Notes: generated by a model from the letters alone, not told the origin. A stretch of DNA of 64,000 nt from Nocardia wallacei (GCF_014466955.1 NZ_AP023396.1:3906001-3970000); one strand, 5' to 3'. Counted from the first letter of the stretch, positions 52,082 to 61,345 are shown. Program-made: numbers and translations.

Positions 52082-53379
52082 CACGATCTCCGCTCGAACT
52101 CGTCGAGCGCGGCGACGGCACGGTCGGTCGCGCCGGTGATCCGGTCCAACCGGCCGTCCCCGACGGTCACCAGGAAGTCGGTGAGGACGCGCCACAGCCC
52201 GTTGCGCAGCCCGGCCTCGCCGATGAGGTCGGCCAGATCGAACGCGGTCCACGAATTCAGCTGGTCGGCAACGGGATCCAGGGTGTGCGGGTAGGTCGGC
52301 CGGGTGCGCAGGCTGGGCGAGAGGAACCCGCCGTAGGAGTCGATCCACGGCTGCGCGGCGGTGGGGGCGGCCAGCTGCTCGACCACCCGGTCGACCGCCG
52401 GATTCGGGTCGGCGGTGATCACCAGGACGTCGCCGCCGCCGATCAGCGGCCGCACCCCGCGCGATCCCACCGGAAACCGCATCACTCCCACCGCGTCGTC
52501 GGGCCGGTGCGCTCGCCGCAGGCTGCTGCGCACGATCGCCTCGGCGAAGTCCGGAGCCACCACCATGGCGGCGTCGCGCAGCTCGAACACCTGCCGCACC
52601 GCGTCCGGGTACTGCCGGGTCAGCGCGCCGGGCACGCCGCCGGGGAACGCGTCGGGCTGCCCCCACACGGCGCCGAGCTGCCGGAACGTCCGGCGTACCG
52701 CGTCGCGATTCCAGCAGCGGGGCGGCGAGCGGTCGTCACGGGGAGCCGCCAATTCCGCGTAGTCGTCGGTGGATTCGGAGTACAGCACGTTGGCGAACAT
52801 GTAGGCCAGCACCCAGCCGTCGGCGGCGCCCAGGGCCAGCGGGCGGCGACCGTGCGCGGCGATGCGGCACAGCTGTTCCGGCCACTGGGCCAGGGTCCAC
52901 TCCTGCGGGTCGTCGCGAGGGCCGGAGCCGCCGAAGGCGTACCGGTCGTACCACACCAGCGATTTCTCCGCCGATTTGAACGGCACCGCGTACGGAACCC
53001 CGTTGTGCCACAGCAGGTCCCGCCAGACCTGAGAATAGCGCGGTCCCTGCCCGTCGGTCCACAGCGACTCCGGGACCGGCCGCAGGCCGTCACCCGCCAT
53101 GTCGCGGACCCGGCCGACGTGCGGGAGCATCACCAGATCCGGCTTCGAGCGGCCGCGCGCCAGCAGGGCGGTGTCGATGTCGTCGCCGAGCGGCAGCACG
53201 TCGACCCGGTCCCGCAGCCCCAGCCCGGTCAGCACCGCGCGGAAGGCTACGAGCTCGGATCCACTCCAGGGCACGGCGATTCGGATCGCGTCGGGATTGC
53301 CGAGCACGGCACTGGGTGCGCACGCCGCCAGGACCGGAGCGAGCACGCCTGCCTGGAGTACGGCTCGTCGCCTCATCAT
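52081..53379 (-). CDS. ABC-type extracellular solute-binding lipoprotein
   Basis: A 432-residue binding protein of the sugar-binding (family 1) kind. A short signal peptide MMRRRAVLQAGVLAPVLAAC ends at the lipobox cysteine. The mature domain opens with DAIRIAVPWSGSELVAFRAV and includes DLVMLPHVGRVRDMAGDGL, NGVPYAVPFKSAEKSLVWY and YGGFLSPSLRTRPTYP, a pattern shared with carbohydrate-binding lipoproteins. It is the first gene of a coupled set with the double-length permease and the repeat protein. Ligand unknown. Confidence 0.85.
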   Translation of the reverse strand: MMRRRAVLQAGVLAPVLAACAPSAVLGNPDAIRIAVPWSGSELVAFRAVLTGLGLRDRVDVLPLGDDIDTALLARGRSKPDLVMLPHVGRVRDMAGDGLRPVPESLWTDGQGPRYSQVWRDLLWHNGVPYAVPFKSAEKSLVWYDRYAFGGSGPRDDPQEWTLAQWPEQLCRIAAHGRRPLALGAADGWVLAYMFANVLYSESTDDYAELAAPRDDRSPPRCWNRDAVRRTFRQLGAVWGQPDAFPGGVPGALTRQYPDAVRQVFELRDAAMVVAPDFAEAIVRSSLRRAHRPDDAVGVMRFPVGSRGVRPLIGGGDVLVITADPNPAVDRVVEQLAAPTAAQPWIDSYGGFLSPSLRTRPTYPHTLDPVADQLNSWTAFDLADLIGEAGLRNGLWRVLTDFLVTVGDGRLDRITGATDRAVAALDEFERRS

Positions 53380-53471
53380 CGTCCCCCCGCGTCACTGCAG
53401 CCGGTCGAGTCAGTCCCAGAGGCCGAGGTTACCCATCGGCCACCCGGAACATCGTCGAATCCGCTTCGCCG

Positions 53472-54737
53472 TCAACGCCCCTGCGGCGGCGTCCACGGCC
53501 GGGTCTCGCCGGACCCCGGCTGATAGGGCTGCTGGACCGGCGGCGGCTGCGGCGGCTGCTGCTCCGGCTGGAAGGTGGGGCGAGTGCCGCCGAGCGCGCC
53601 CTGCTGCGGCAGGTTGCGCGAAGGGACCGGCGGCACAGCCGATTCCACCGGAGTGGCAGCCGCGGCCTCGGCGGCACGCACGGCGCGTTCCGCCGCCGGG
53701 TCGGTCTTGACGTCGAACCAGTCGGCGACCTCGTCGGAGTCGTCCTCGGGGCGCGGACCGCCGTCACCGTCGGGCGCGGGCTCGTAGCGGAACACACCAT
53801 CCTCGCCCTGGGTGCCGAAGTTGCGGGCGAACCCTTCCAGCGCCTTGCCGAAATCGCTGGGCACCATCCACACCTTGTTGGCGTCGCCCTTGGCGACCAG
53901 CGGCAGTGTCTGCATGTACTGGTAGGCGAGCAGTTCGGGGGTCGGCTTGCCGGATTTGATTGCGGCGAAGACCTTTTCGATCGCCTTCGCCTGGCCCTGC
54001 GCCTGCAGGTAGGCGGCGGCGCGCTCACCCTGGGCGCGCAGGATGCGGCTCTGCCGGTCGCCCTCGGCACCCAGGATGGCCGACTGCTTGGAACCCTCGG
54101 CCGCCAGGATCTGCGCCTGCTTGGCGCCCTCGGCGGACTTGATCTGCGCCTCGCGGTTACCTTCCGCGGTGAGGATCATGGCCCGCTTCTCGCGGTCGGC
54201 CTTCATCTGCTTCTCCATCGACTCCTGGATCGACGGGGGCGGATCGATGGCCTTCAGCTCGACGCGCGCCACCCGCAGACCCCAGCGGCCGGTGGCCTCG
54301 TCGAGGACGCCGCGCAACTGCGAGTTGATCTGGTCGCGGGAGGTCAGGGTCTCTTCCAGGGTCATGCCACCGACCACGTTGCGCAGCGTGGTGATGGTCA
54401 GCTGCTCGACCGCGGCGATGTAGTTGCTGATCTCGTAGACCGCCGCCTGCGGACTGGTGACCTGGAAGTACACCACCGAGTCGATCTGGACGGTCAGGTT
54501 GTCCTGGGTGATCACCGGCTGCGGCGGGAAGGACACCACGCGCTCGCGCAGGTCCACCTTGGCCCGGACGCGGTCGGCGAAGGGCACCAGGAAGGTCAGC
54601 TGGCCGGACACCGTGCGCGAGTACCGGCCCAATCGCTCGATGACCGCGGCCTCGGCCTGCGGCACCAGCGCGATCGACTTGAACACCACGACCACGACCA
54701 GCAGGACGAGGACGACGGCGACGATCAGTACAGCCAT
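53472..54737 (-). CDS. SPFH/Band-7 (stomatin/QmcA-like) membrane protein
   Basis: A 421-residue protein. An N-terminal transmembrane helix (VLIVAVVLVLLVVVVVFKSI) is followed by the Band-7 domain, VPQAEAAVIERLGRYSRTVS, LTVQIDSVVYFQVTSPQAAV and LRNVVGGMTLEETLTSRDQI. A coiled coil (residues 195-260) has the repeated AEG pattern (GNREAQIKSAEGAKQAQILA). The C-terminal 120 residues are Pro/Gln-rich and disordered. It organises membrane proteins and proteases. ATG 54737 shares a base with the NfeD stop (TAATG), so the two genes are translationally coupled. Confidence 0.92.
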   Translation of the reverse strand: MAVLIVAVVLVLLVVVVVFKSIALVPQAEAAVIERLGRYSRTVSGQLTFLVPFADRVRAKVDLRERVVSFPPQPVITQDNLTVQIDSVVYFQVTSPQAAVYEISNYIAAVEQLTITTLRNVVGGMTLEETLTSRDQINSQLRGVLDEATGRWGLRVARVELKAIDPPPSIQESMEKQMKADREKRAMILTAEGNREAQIKSAEGAKQAQILAAEGSKQSAILGAEGDRQSRILRAQGERAAAYLQAQGQAKAIEKVFAAIKSGKPTPELLAYQYMQTLPLVAKGDANKVWMVPSDFGKALEGFARNFGTQGEDGVFRYEPAPDGDGGPRPEDDSDEVADWFDVKTDPAAERAVRAAEAAAATPVESAVPPVPSRNLPQQGALGGTRPTFQPEQQPPQPPPVQQPYQPGSGETRPWTPPQGR

Positions 54738-55177
54738 TAAGGCCCCTTCCACACGACGGCGTGCGCGCCGTCGATCTTCATGACGTAGACGGTTTCACCC
54801 TCGGCGTACTCCTCGCCCGGGTCGAGCGGGCGCGCGCTCCACACCTCGCCGCCGATCTTCACCCGGCCGGTGTGCTCGTTCACCGCCTCGAGCACCCGCG
54901 CCGTCTTGCCCGGCAGGGCGTCCACGTTCGTCGGGGTCGGCGGCGGAGTCGCGAAGCGCCGCAACAACATCGGACGCACCAGGAATACCAGCGCCGCGGA
55001 GCTGACACCGAACACGATGGCGTCGACGATCAGTGAGGTGTCCGCCAGCCCGGAGAAACCCGCGGTCGCGAGCGCGGCGGCCCCCAGCATGAGCAGCGTG
55101 AAATCACCGGTGAGCATTTCGGCGGCCGCGAGCAGGATCCCCGCGACCAGCCACACTATTGCGGCCACGGCGAACAC
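54737..55177 (-). CDS. NfeD-family membrane protein
   Basis: A 146-residue NfeD short form: three to four helices (AIVWLVAGILLAAAEMLTGD, FTLLMLGAAALATAG) and a C-terminal OB domain (LPGKTARVLEAVNEHTGRVK, GGEVWSARPLDPGEEYAEGE). There is no ClpP-like protease domain. GTG 55177 is chosen because upstream in-frame sequence is basic and non-hydrophobic. Its partner is the following Band-7 gene. Confidence 0.9.
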   Translation of the reverse strand: MFAVAAIVWLVAGILLAAAEMLTGDFTLLMLGAAALATAGFSGLADTSLIVDAIVFGVSSAALVFLVRPMLLRRFATPPPTPTNVDALPGKTARVLEAVNEHTGRVKIGGEVWSARPLDPGEEYAEGETVYVMKIDGAHAVVWKGP

Positions 55178-55355
55178 TCTAGTGGGCGCCCCCGCACGAT
55201 GCGGGATACACACGCAACATGAGCCCGCCCGAGTTGTGTGGCGCGCGCGGAGTGCGCGCCTTCGCAACGGAATCGGCACCCGACCGGTACGGTGTTGTGA
55301 TCCGATGCGGCCCGTCGCCGCCGGGAACCGAACCATCACAGGTATTTTCGAGCGC

Positions 55356-56183
55356 GTGAGTGCGCGCAACTACGGGAACATCTTCGGCGGGCACGCCCGG
55401 AACCAGCAGCGGGCGGTTCCGCGGGTGGAGGCCGAACGCGAACTGGTCGTCGAGGACGCCGCGAGCGGATTCTGCGGCGCCGTCGTGGGATTCGATCGCA
55501 GCTACGACGGCGAGTTCGTGAAACTCGAGGACCGCCACGGCAAGGTCCGGCTGTTCGCGCTGCGGGAGGCGGCCTTCCTCATCGACGGCCGCCCGGTCAC
55601 CCTCGTCCGCCCGGCGCCCGCGGCGCCGGCGCGCCCGACCCGGTCCGCGTCGGGCTCGACGCGCGTGGCGGGGGTGCGGGCGCGGGTGGCGCGCACCAGC
55701 CGGATCTGGGTGGAGGGCGTGCACGACGCGGCGCTGGTCGAGCGGGTGTGGGGGCACGACCTGCGGATCGAGGGCGTAGTCGTCGAGCATCTCGAGGGTT
55801 TGGACAATCTCGCCGAGCGGCTGGCGGAATTCGAGCCCGGTCCGGGACGTCGCGTCGGCGTCCTGGTCGATCACCTGGTCACCGGTTCCAAGGAGACCGG
55901 CCTGACCACCGGCCTCGGACCGCATGTCCTGGTCACCGGTCACCCCTTCATCGATGTGTGGCAGGCCGTGCGCCCCGCCGCGGTCGGCATCGGGGCCTGG
56001 CCCGAGGTCCCGCGCGGCGAGGACTGGAAGACCGGCATCTGCCGCCGCCTCGGCTGGGGCACACCCCAGGACGGCTGGCGCCGGGTATACAACGCCGTCG
56101 ACACCTTCCGTGACCTCGAGCCCCCGCTGATCGGCGCGGTCGAACGCCTCATCGACTTCGTCACCGAACCGGAAGAGGACTAG
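55356..56183 (+). CDS. DUF3097 family protein
   Basis: A 275-residue soluble protein of an actinobacterial family without known function. Recognisable parts are VPRVEAERELVVEDAASGFC near the N terminus, a beta-rich region KLEDRHGKVRLFALREAAFL, then a TOPRIM-like half with RIWVEGVHDAALVERVWGHD, GVLVDHLVTGSKETGL and HPFIDVWQAVRP. The acidic residues in VEGVHD and VDHLV resemble the metal-binding aspartates of TOPRIM nucleic-acid enzymes (my inference). The start is GTG 55356; longer frames overlap nfeD in antisense. Confidence 0.85.
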   Translation: MSARNYGNIFGGHARNQQRAVPRVEAERELVVEDAASGFCGAVVGFDRSYDGEFVKLEDRHGKVRLFALREAAFLIDGRPVTLVRPAPAAPARPTRSASGSTRVAGVRARVARTSRIWVEGVHDAALVERVWGHDLRIEGVVVEHLEGLDNLAERLAEFEPGPGRRVGVLVDHLVTGSKETGLTTGLGPHVLVTGHPFIDVWQAVRPAAVGIGAWPEVPRGEDWKTGICRRLGWGTPQDGWRRVYNAVDTFRDLEPPLIGAVERLIDFVTEPEED

Positions 56184-56248
56184 CGACTAGCCCGCCACGA
56201 CCGGGCAGCGGCCCGGCGGCGGCATCGGGGGATGCCGCCGCCGGTCGG

Positions 56249-56623
56249 TCAGGCCGGGGCCGGGGTGAAGACCATGAAGCGGTTGCCGTCGGTGTCGAGG
56301 AGGTGGGCGAAGATCAGGCCGTTGGGGGTGGTGACGGCGGGGACCAGGATCTTCGCGCCGAGACCGACGGCCTGGTCGCAGGTGGCGGCGACGTCGGGGA
56401 CCACCACGCAGAAGATGGCGTGCGGGGTGTCGGAGTCGTCGAGGTGGGCGAGGCCGCCGCTGGGGACCTGGGTGTCGGCGTAGCGGATCAGGTCGTAGCC
56501 CGCACCGCTGCCGGGATCGGCGCCGAAGGTCCAGCCGAACAGGGTGCCGTAGAACCGTTGGGCCGCAGCGGGGTCCGCGCTGCCCACCTGGAACCAGGCC
56601 ACGGTGCCGAAAGCGGGTGTCAT
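56249..56623 (-). CDS. VOC/glyoxalase-family protein
   Basis: A 124-residue two-module VOC protein: VAWFQVGSADPAAAQRFYGT, LFGWTFGADPGSG, then HAIFCVVVPDVAATCDQAVG and HLLDTDGNRFMVFTP. This resembles Ydr533/glyoxalase-like proteins that bind small molecules or metals. ATG 56623 has AGGAGAG upstream. It lies 73 bp downstream of the WYL-domain regulator on the same strand, a frequent pairing. Confidence 0.9.
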   Translation of the reverse strand: MTPAFGTVAWFQVGSADPAAAQRFYGTLFGWTFGADPGSGAGYDLIRYADTQVPSGGLAHLDDSDTPHAIFCVVVPDVAATCDQAVGLGAKILVPAVTTPNGLIFAHLLDTDGNRFMVFTPAPA

Positions 56624-56696
56624 GCGATATCTCTCCTCTGGTCGGGCGCGGCCGGACGGTCGCGCCCACTCAGCGTCGGGCACCCTCGCGACAACC

Positions 56697-57434
56697 CTAT
56701 GTCGGTGTTTTCTCCGCGATCGCGGCCGGTTTCTCCAGGCTCACCGCACGCACGATCCGCCCGGGCGGCACGTCGCAGTACTCGCGCGAGGGCCGCACCA
56801 CGGTGAGGAATTCGGTGAGATCGGCGGCGCGGATCCGGTCCAGCCGGAACACCCGGGTCTCCTCCCGCAGCCGGCACCACCCGACGAGATACCACCCCTC
56901 GCCGCCGCACATCAGCGCCGACGGCTCGACCGCACGGTCCGACACCGCGCCGAACCGGTCGACATAGGACATCTCGATCAGCCGGCGGCGCTGCAGCGCC
57001 AGCTGGACCAGCGCCGCGAACGGGGCGCTGGGCGGCTCCTCCGGCGGCTCCACGACCCGCACCTGCGCCGCGAGATCTCGTGCGGCGCCGGCCGATTCGT
57101 CGGACAGTGCCGCCAGGATCTTGGCCAGCGCGGCGTGCCCGGCGGCGTCGAAGGGCGTGCCGCGCATGCGCTGCAGCGCCACCCCGACCGCGACCACCTC
57201 GGCGGGCGAGAAGTTCAACGGCGGCAACGACATCCGCTTGTCGAGCGTGTACCCGCCGGTGCGGCCGACGTCGGCGAGGATCGGCACCCCGGACTGCTGC
57301 AGCGCGGCGATATCGCGTTCGATCGTGCGCACGCTGACCTCGTACCGCGCCGCCAGCTCCCGCGCGCTGCGCCGCCGCGGCGCCACCGCACGCAGCTCCT
57401 CGACCAGCGCGTACAGTCGATCCGTCCGGTTCAT
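56697..57434 (-). CDS. YafY-type transcriptional regulator (HTH_11 plus WYL domain)
   Basis: A 245-residue regulator. The winged HTH covers residues 1-60 (ARELAARYEVSVRTIERDIA, then VGRTGGYTLDKRMSLPPLNF). The WYL ligand domain lies at about 145-215 with the diagnostic GEGWYLVGWCRLREETRVFR. ATG 57434 is chosen because it opens directly into the HTH. It probably controls the adjacent VOC gene. Ligand unknown; WYL domains sense nucleic acid or nucleotides in some systems. Confidence 0.9.
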   Translation of the reverse strand: MNRTDRLYALVEELRAVAPRRRSARELAARYEVSVRTIERDIAALQQSGVPILADVGRTGGYTLDKRMSLPPLNFSPAEVVAVGVALQRMRGTPFDAAGHAALAKILAALSDESAGAARDLAAQVRVVEPPEEPPSAPFAALVQLALQRRRLIEMSYVDRFGAVSDRAVEPSALMCGGEGWYLVGWCRLREETRVFRLDRIRAADLTEFLTVVRPSREYCDVPPGRIVRAVSLEKPAAIAEKTPT

Positions 57435-57576
57435 GGACCCTCTCCGCTCACCTCGGCTGCGCGCAGGATAACGACACCCACCGACAACCACGCCCGCGCC
57501 GGGACGAGCGCGCCGACCTCCGCGGGAATGCCCACGTCGGCGGGTCGGCAGGCTATTGCCCAGTTATGCTCGAAAC

Positions 57577-58389
57577 ATGTGTTCTCCCAGTGCGACGCTG
57601 ACGGTATGGGCCGGTTCCTGGCTGGCCGGCCAGAGCGCGCCCGACGACGTGCTGGACGCGCTGCGGGCCTGGGCGCCGCGGCACGGCGTGGCCGCCGGTG
57701 ATCCGATCACCGGCGGGCGGACCGGACTGCCCTGGCCGACCGCCGAGCCGCTGGCCGCCGGCACGGGGATCATGGTGCTGCTCAAGGTGATCCGCGAGGC
57801 TCTCGACGCGCCCGGCGCGCAGCTGCGGCTGGTGCTGCCGGTACCCGGCGATCTTCGTGGTGTCCCGGCGGGCACCGAATTCGCCACGGCGGCAATGGAA
57901 GCCGAGGAGGGCCTGCTCGTCGGCGTGCCCGGCGCGGAGGGAATCGGCCTGGTCCCGCAGTGGACCGACGAGGACACGCTGCAGTGGACCGTCTTCCACA
58001 CGCCGGTCCCGAACCCGGTGCCGGACATGGCCCTCGGCGAGGCGGAGTACGCGATGCGGCAGGCGGTCCGCGACGCCGCCGACGCCCTGATGACGTTGCA
58101 GACCACCGCGGTCGGCACCGACGACATGGATCCGCGCGAGCTGGTGGAGGCCGAACTCGCCGACTACTCCCGGCACGGGTATCCGGACTCGGCGCCGCTG
58201 CGGGCCCGCCGCATCCTCGACACCGCCGACCACGTGGCCGCCATCCTCACCGTCGCGCAGCAGGCCCCGGCCTCCTCCCCCGCCTCGGCCAGCGCCATGC
58301 AGGCACAGGAGACGTTCCTGCGTCCGCTGTGGGACGCGATCCGCGCCGCCCGGCTCGCCGCCGTGCACGCGGCCGCGGGCGCCCGCTGA
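57577..58389 (+). CDS. Conserved-looking hypothetical protein
   Basis: About 270 residues, no family recognised. It is soluble, with a hydrophobic-core pattern such as GIMVLLKVIREALDAPGAQL and RLVLPVPGDLRGVPAG, a mid-region with WTDEDTLQWTVFHTPVPNPV, and a helical C terminus. Codon use is that of a real gene. ATG 57577 is used; a TTG seven codons earlier is also possible. It converges with the response-regulator remnant. No pathway context. Confidence 0.65.
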   Translation: MCSPSATLTVWAGSWLAGQSAPDDVLDALRAWAPRHGVAAGDPITGGRTGLPWPTAEPLAAGTGIMVLLKVIREALDAPGAQLRLVLPVPGDLRGVPAGTEFATAAMEAEEGLLVGVPGAEGIGLVPQWTDEDTLQWTVFHTPVPNPVPDMALGEAEYAMRQAVRDAADALMTLQTTAVGTDDMDPRELVEAELADYSRHGYPDSAPLRARRILDTADHVAAILTVAQQAPASSPASASAMQAQETFLRPLWDAIRAARLAAVHAAAGAR

Positions 58390-58399
58390 GCCGCGCGGC

Positions 58400-58884
58400 T
58401 CACACCGGTTCGGCGCTTTCGCGGGCCTCGTCACCGAGCCAGCGATCGATGCAGTCCAGCAGTTCATCCGGATCGACCGGCTTGGTGATGTAGTCGCTCG
58501 CGCCCGAGGCCAGGCTCTTCTCCCGGTCACCGGCCATCGCCTCGGCCGTCACCATGATGATCGGCAGCCGGTCGAAATGCGGCATCGTGCGAATGGTCGT
58601 GGTGGTGGCGTAGCCGTCCATCTCCGGCATCATCACGTCCATCAGGATCACGTCCACGTCGGGGTGCTCGCGCAGCGCCTCGATGCCGTCGCCGTCGCGC
58701 AGGCGGCGGTCGAGCAGGATCACGTGCGGGCGGTCGCGGCGATCGTCTCGGCGACCGAGCCGGTCCGTTCGACGATCTCGATGTCCTCGACGAGTTCGAA
58801 GGCGGAGTCCAGTGCCACGGCGACCATCGGATGGTCCTCCGCCACCAGCAGCCGGATAGCGTTCTCCGCCCTATCGGATGGCAT
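58400..58884 (-). pseudogene. Chimeric, frameshifted response-regulator remnant
   Basis: ATG 58884 begins a NarL-type receiver (IRLLVAEDHPMVAVALDSAF) that hits TGA at 58720; the receiver then continues in another frame (VILLDRRLRDGDGIEALREH, from 58723). After DGIEAL the sequence changes to the C-terminal receiver typical of hybrid histidine kinases: DVDVILMDVMMPEMDGY, IIMVTAEAMAGDREKSLASG and SDYITKPVDPDELLDCIDRW, stopping at 58400. No output domain or kinase core remains. It appears to be the scar of a deletion joining two receivers, with a frameshift upstream. The second half alone could in principle be expressed from GTG 58723 as a 107-residue receiver. Confidence 0.72.
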
Positions 58885-58932
58885 GACGGGAAGTCTAGGG
58901 CGACTTCGGCGGGTTGCTGCCGGCTTTGGCGC

Positions 58933-59424
58933 TCAGTGCTTGCGCACGACGCGCTCCCGCGCCCCCGGCTTCCAGATGACCACCTCCATGTGGCCGTCGA
59001 TCAGCTCTACCGCCGACGCCCCGGTGATGTCGGCGACGTAGAACGGGTCGAAGACGCGGCCGCGCAGGTCGAACCCGGTCTGCTCGTACAGGGCGGTGGC
59101 GAAGCGCTGGTGCAGCTGTTCGTCGGGCACGTGGCCGACCACGCCCCACAGCTTGGCGTCGCCGTCGGTGACCTGGGTGTCGACGGTGGCGGTGTGCAGG
59201 CAGAAGCGCGGATCGCGGTGCAGGTCACGGAATTTGGTGGTGCCGGGCATACCCGCGACGATCAGCCTGCCCTCGAAGATCCGCGGTTCCATGGGGCTGA
59301 TGCGCGGATAGCCGTCGGACCGGGTGGTCGCCAGCATGCACAGGTTTCCCGCGGCGGTGTGGCGGCGCAGGAAGATCGCGGAGGTCCGCGGCGCGGCCGC
59401 GGTGAACTCGTCCCAGCTGGTCAT
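58933..59424 (-). CDS. Pyridoxamine 5'-phosphate oxidase family protein
   Basis: A 163-residue split-barrel protein: NLCMLATTRSDGYPRISPME, GRLIVAGMPGTTKFRDLHRD and FCLHTATVDTQVTDGDAKLW. It has the small PPOX architecture and probably binds flavin or F420. ATG 59424 follows a start-free spacer; sequence further upstream is antisense to the protease gene. A second, unrelated PPOX gene is at 7.9 kb. Confidence 0.85.
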   Translation of the reverse strand: MTSWDEFTAAAPRTSAIFLRRHTAAGNLCMLATTRSDGYPRISPMEPRIFEGRLIVAGMPGTTKFRDLHRDPRFCLHTATVDTQVTDGDAKLWGVVGHVPDEQLHQRFATALYEQTGFDLRGRVFDPFYVADITGASAVELIDGHMEVVIWKPGARERVVRKH

Positions 59425-59520
59425 GTCCCCACGGTAGGCGGGGGCACCGACAATCCGGGCCCGATCGCGCGGTGCGGCACCCACTGGATCCGGGCGGGCC
59501 GCATGCGGCAGACTCGGCGC

Positions 59521-60267
59521 ATGCAGATCTCGCGCGGCGGCGCCGCGGCCCTCACCGCGGCGTTCCTGGCGCTCGGCCTGTCCGCGGCGCCCCCGGCAGG
59601 CGCTGTGGTGGGCGGCACCGCGGCCGAGGCGTCGGCGTACCCCTGGCTCGCCGCCCTCGGCACGCCGATCTACGCGACCCGCGCGGGTGGCCAGTTCTGC
59701 GCGGGCGCGCTCGTCGCGCCCGATCGGGTGGTCACGGCCGGGCACTGCGGCGCCGTCGCGAAGATCCTGCCCGGCACGACGGTGACGTTCGGGCGCACCA
59801 ATATGGCCGGTCCGGGCGGACTCACCGTGGCTATCAAGGAGGTTCGGCTGCATCCGGACTTCCGAGTGTCGGTGTTCGGCGACGATCTCGCCTTCCACAA
59901 CGACATCGCGATGCTGACCCTGGCCGAGCCGGTAGCGCTGCCGACCCTGGCGGTCGGGCCCGCGCACGGCGATTCCGCCGAGGTGGTCGGCTGGGGCGTC
60001 ACCGCCGACGACGATATGTCGAACAGCCGTCTGCACAGCGCACGCATCCCGTTGCTCGCGGACGACGCCTGCGCCGCCTACGGTGCCGAGTTCGACCCCC
60101 GTGAGGCCGTGTGCGCGGGTTCCACTCTCGCCGACAGCGCCCAATTCGACAGCGGCGGACCGCTTCTCGTCGACGGCGCCCTGGCCGGTATCGTCTCCTG
60201 GGGCAAGGGCAGCGCCGAGCCCGGTTATCCCGGCGTCTACGCGCGCGTCCCCACCCTCGACTTCTGA
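59521..60267 (+). CDS. Secreted trypsin-like serine protease (S1 family)
   Basis: A 248-residue protease with signal peptide (ALTAAFLALGLSAAPPAGA). Mature sequence starts VVGGTAAEASAYPWLAALG, the standard IVGG-type N terminus produced without a long propeptide. The triad is intact: VTAGHCG (His), FHNDIAMLTLAEP (Asp) and DSGGPLLVDGALAGIVSWGK (Ser). The usual GDSGGP is FDSGGP, a variation that may affect the oxyanion region. ATG 59521 is the only sensible start. Extracellular. Confidence 0.92.
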   Translation: MQISRGGAAALTAAFLALGLSAAPPAGAVVGGTAAEASAYPWLAALGTPIYATRAGGQFCAGALVAPDRVVTAGHCGAVAKILPGTTVTFGRTNMAGPGGLTVAIKEVRLHPDFRVSVFGDDLAFHNDIAMLTLAEPVALPTLAVGPAHGDSAEVVGWGVTADDDMSNSRLHSARIPLLADDACAAYGAEFDPREAVCAGSTLADSAQFDSGGPLLVDGALAGIVSWGKGSAEPGYPGVYARVPTLDF

Positions 60268-60505
60268 ACCGAGCGGTATGAATCCGCTTGGGTGACTTGG
60301 TCACCGGCGACCGAACGCGATCCTATCCACATTTGCTGCCGGAATGCCGACACCCGATGCCGCGCCGACGCACCGGATGTGCGAAGTGTCGCCGAACCCG
60401 CCCGGACCGTCCCGTTCCGGACGTACCCTGACCACATCCACTCCGGCCGCGAAGACGCGGGATGTGCGCGGCCGCGGGGAGCATCGATCAGTGACGAGGA
60501 AGCTG

Positions 60506-61345
60506 ATGACCGCGCCGGACCCGAACCTGCCGTACTCGACTGTCGTCTCCGCCGATGGCACCACCATCGCCTACCTCACCGTCGGCGACGGACCCGCGGT
60601 GATCGTCGTCCCCGGCGTATTGTCGGTTGCCAGCGGGTATCTGGCCTTCGCCCGGGCACTGGGCGCGCACTACACCGTGCATGTCATGCAGCGCCGCGGA
60701 CGCGACGGGAGCGGACCGCAGGGCGCCGATTACAGCATCGGCAAGGAATGCGCGGACCTGCTCGCCCTGCGCGCCGAGACGGGGGCCGAACTGCTTGTCG
60801 GCCACAGTTACGGCGGTTTGGTGGCCCTGGAGTCCGCGCGCGGGTGTCCCGGCATCCGCAAGGTCGCGGTGTACGAACCGGGGCTGTCCATCGACGGTTC
60901 GATGCCCAGCGACTGGATGCTGGTGTACGAACGGAAACTCGCACAGCACAAGCCGTTCGACGCGTTCGTGGAATTCGTGCGGGCGCTGGGCCCGGAGTCG
61001 GTTCGCCGCACCCCGCGCTGGGTGATGCGCCGGATGATGCCGCTGGTCATGGCGGCGCCGGAGCGCGAACTGGTCACCGGGCTGCTGGCGGAGAATCTGC
61101 GCGAGCACCGCGAGATCGTGCGGCTGGACAACACCTACCCCTGCTACCGCGAGATCGAGGCCGAGGTGCTCTTCCTGCAGGGCGGCAAGGACCACGCGCC
61201 GCAGGCCGATATCGACCGGGCCACACTGGAATACGTCATACCCCGCTGCACGGGGCATCTGTTTCCGGATCTGGATCACTTCGGGCTGGACAAACACGCC
61301 CCGGAGCGGGTGGCCGGAGTCATCGGGACCTTCTTCTCCGGCTGA
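60506..61345 (+). CDS. Alpha/beta hydrolase
   Basis: A 279-residue alpha/beta-hydrolase. VSADGTTIAYLTVGDGPAVI leads into the core, the nucleophile elbow is LLVGHSYGGLVALE (Ser), a candidate acid is in LQGGKDHAPQADIDR, and the C-terminal His in FPDLDHFGLDKHAPE. Unlike classic esterases the oxyanion HG is replaced by VPGV. ATG 60506 (GAGGAAG upstream) is preferred over GTG 60491. The 238-bp gap before it contains no gene that I can support. Confidence 0.85.
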   Translation: MTAPDPNLPYSTVVSADGTTIAYLTVGDGPAVIVVPGVLSVASGYLAFARALGAHYTVHVMQRRGRDGSGPQGADYSIGKECADLLALRAETGAELLVGHSYGGLVALESARGCPGIRKVAVYEPGLSIDGSMPSDWMLVYERKLAQHKPFDAFVEFVRALGPESVRRTPRWVMRRMMPLVMAAPERELVTGLLAENLREHREIVRLDNTYPCYREIEAEVLFLQGGKDHAPQADIDRATLEYVIPRCTGHLFPDLDHFGLDKHAPERVAGVIGTFFSG

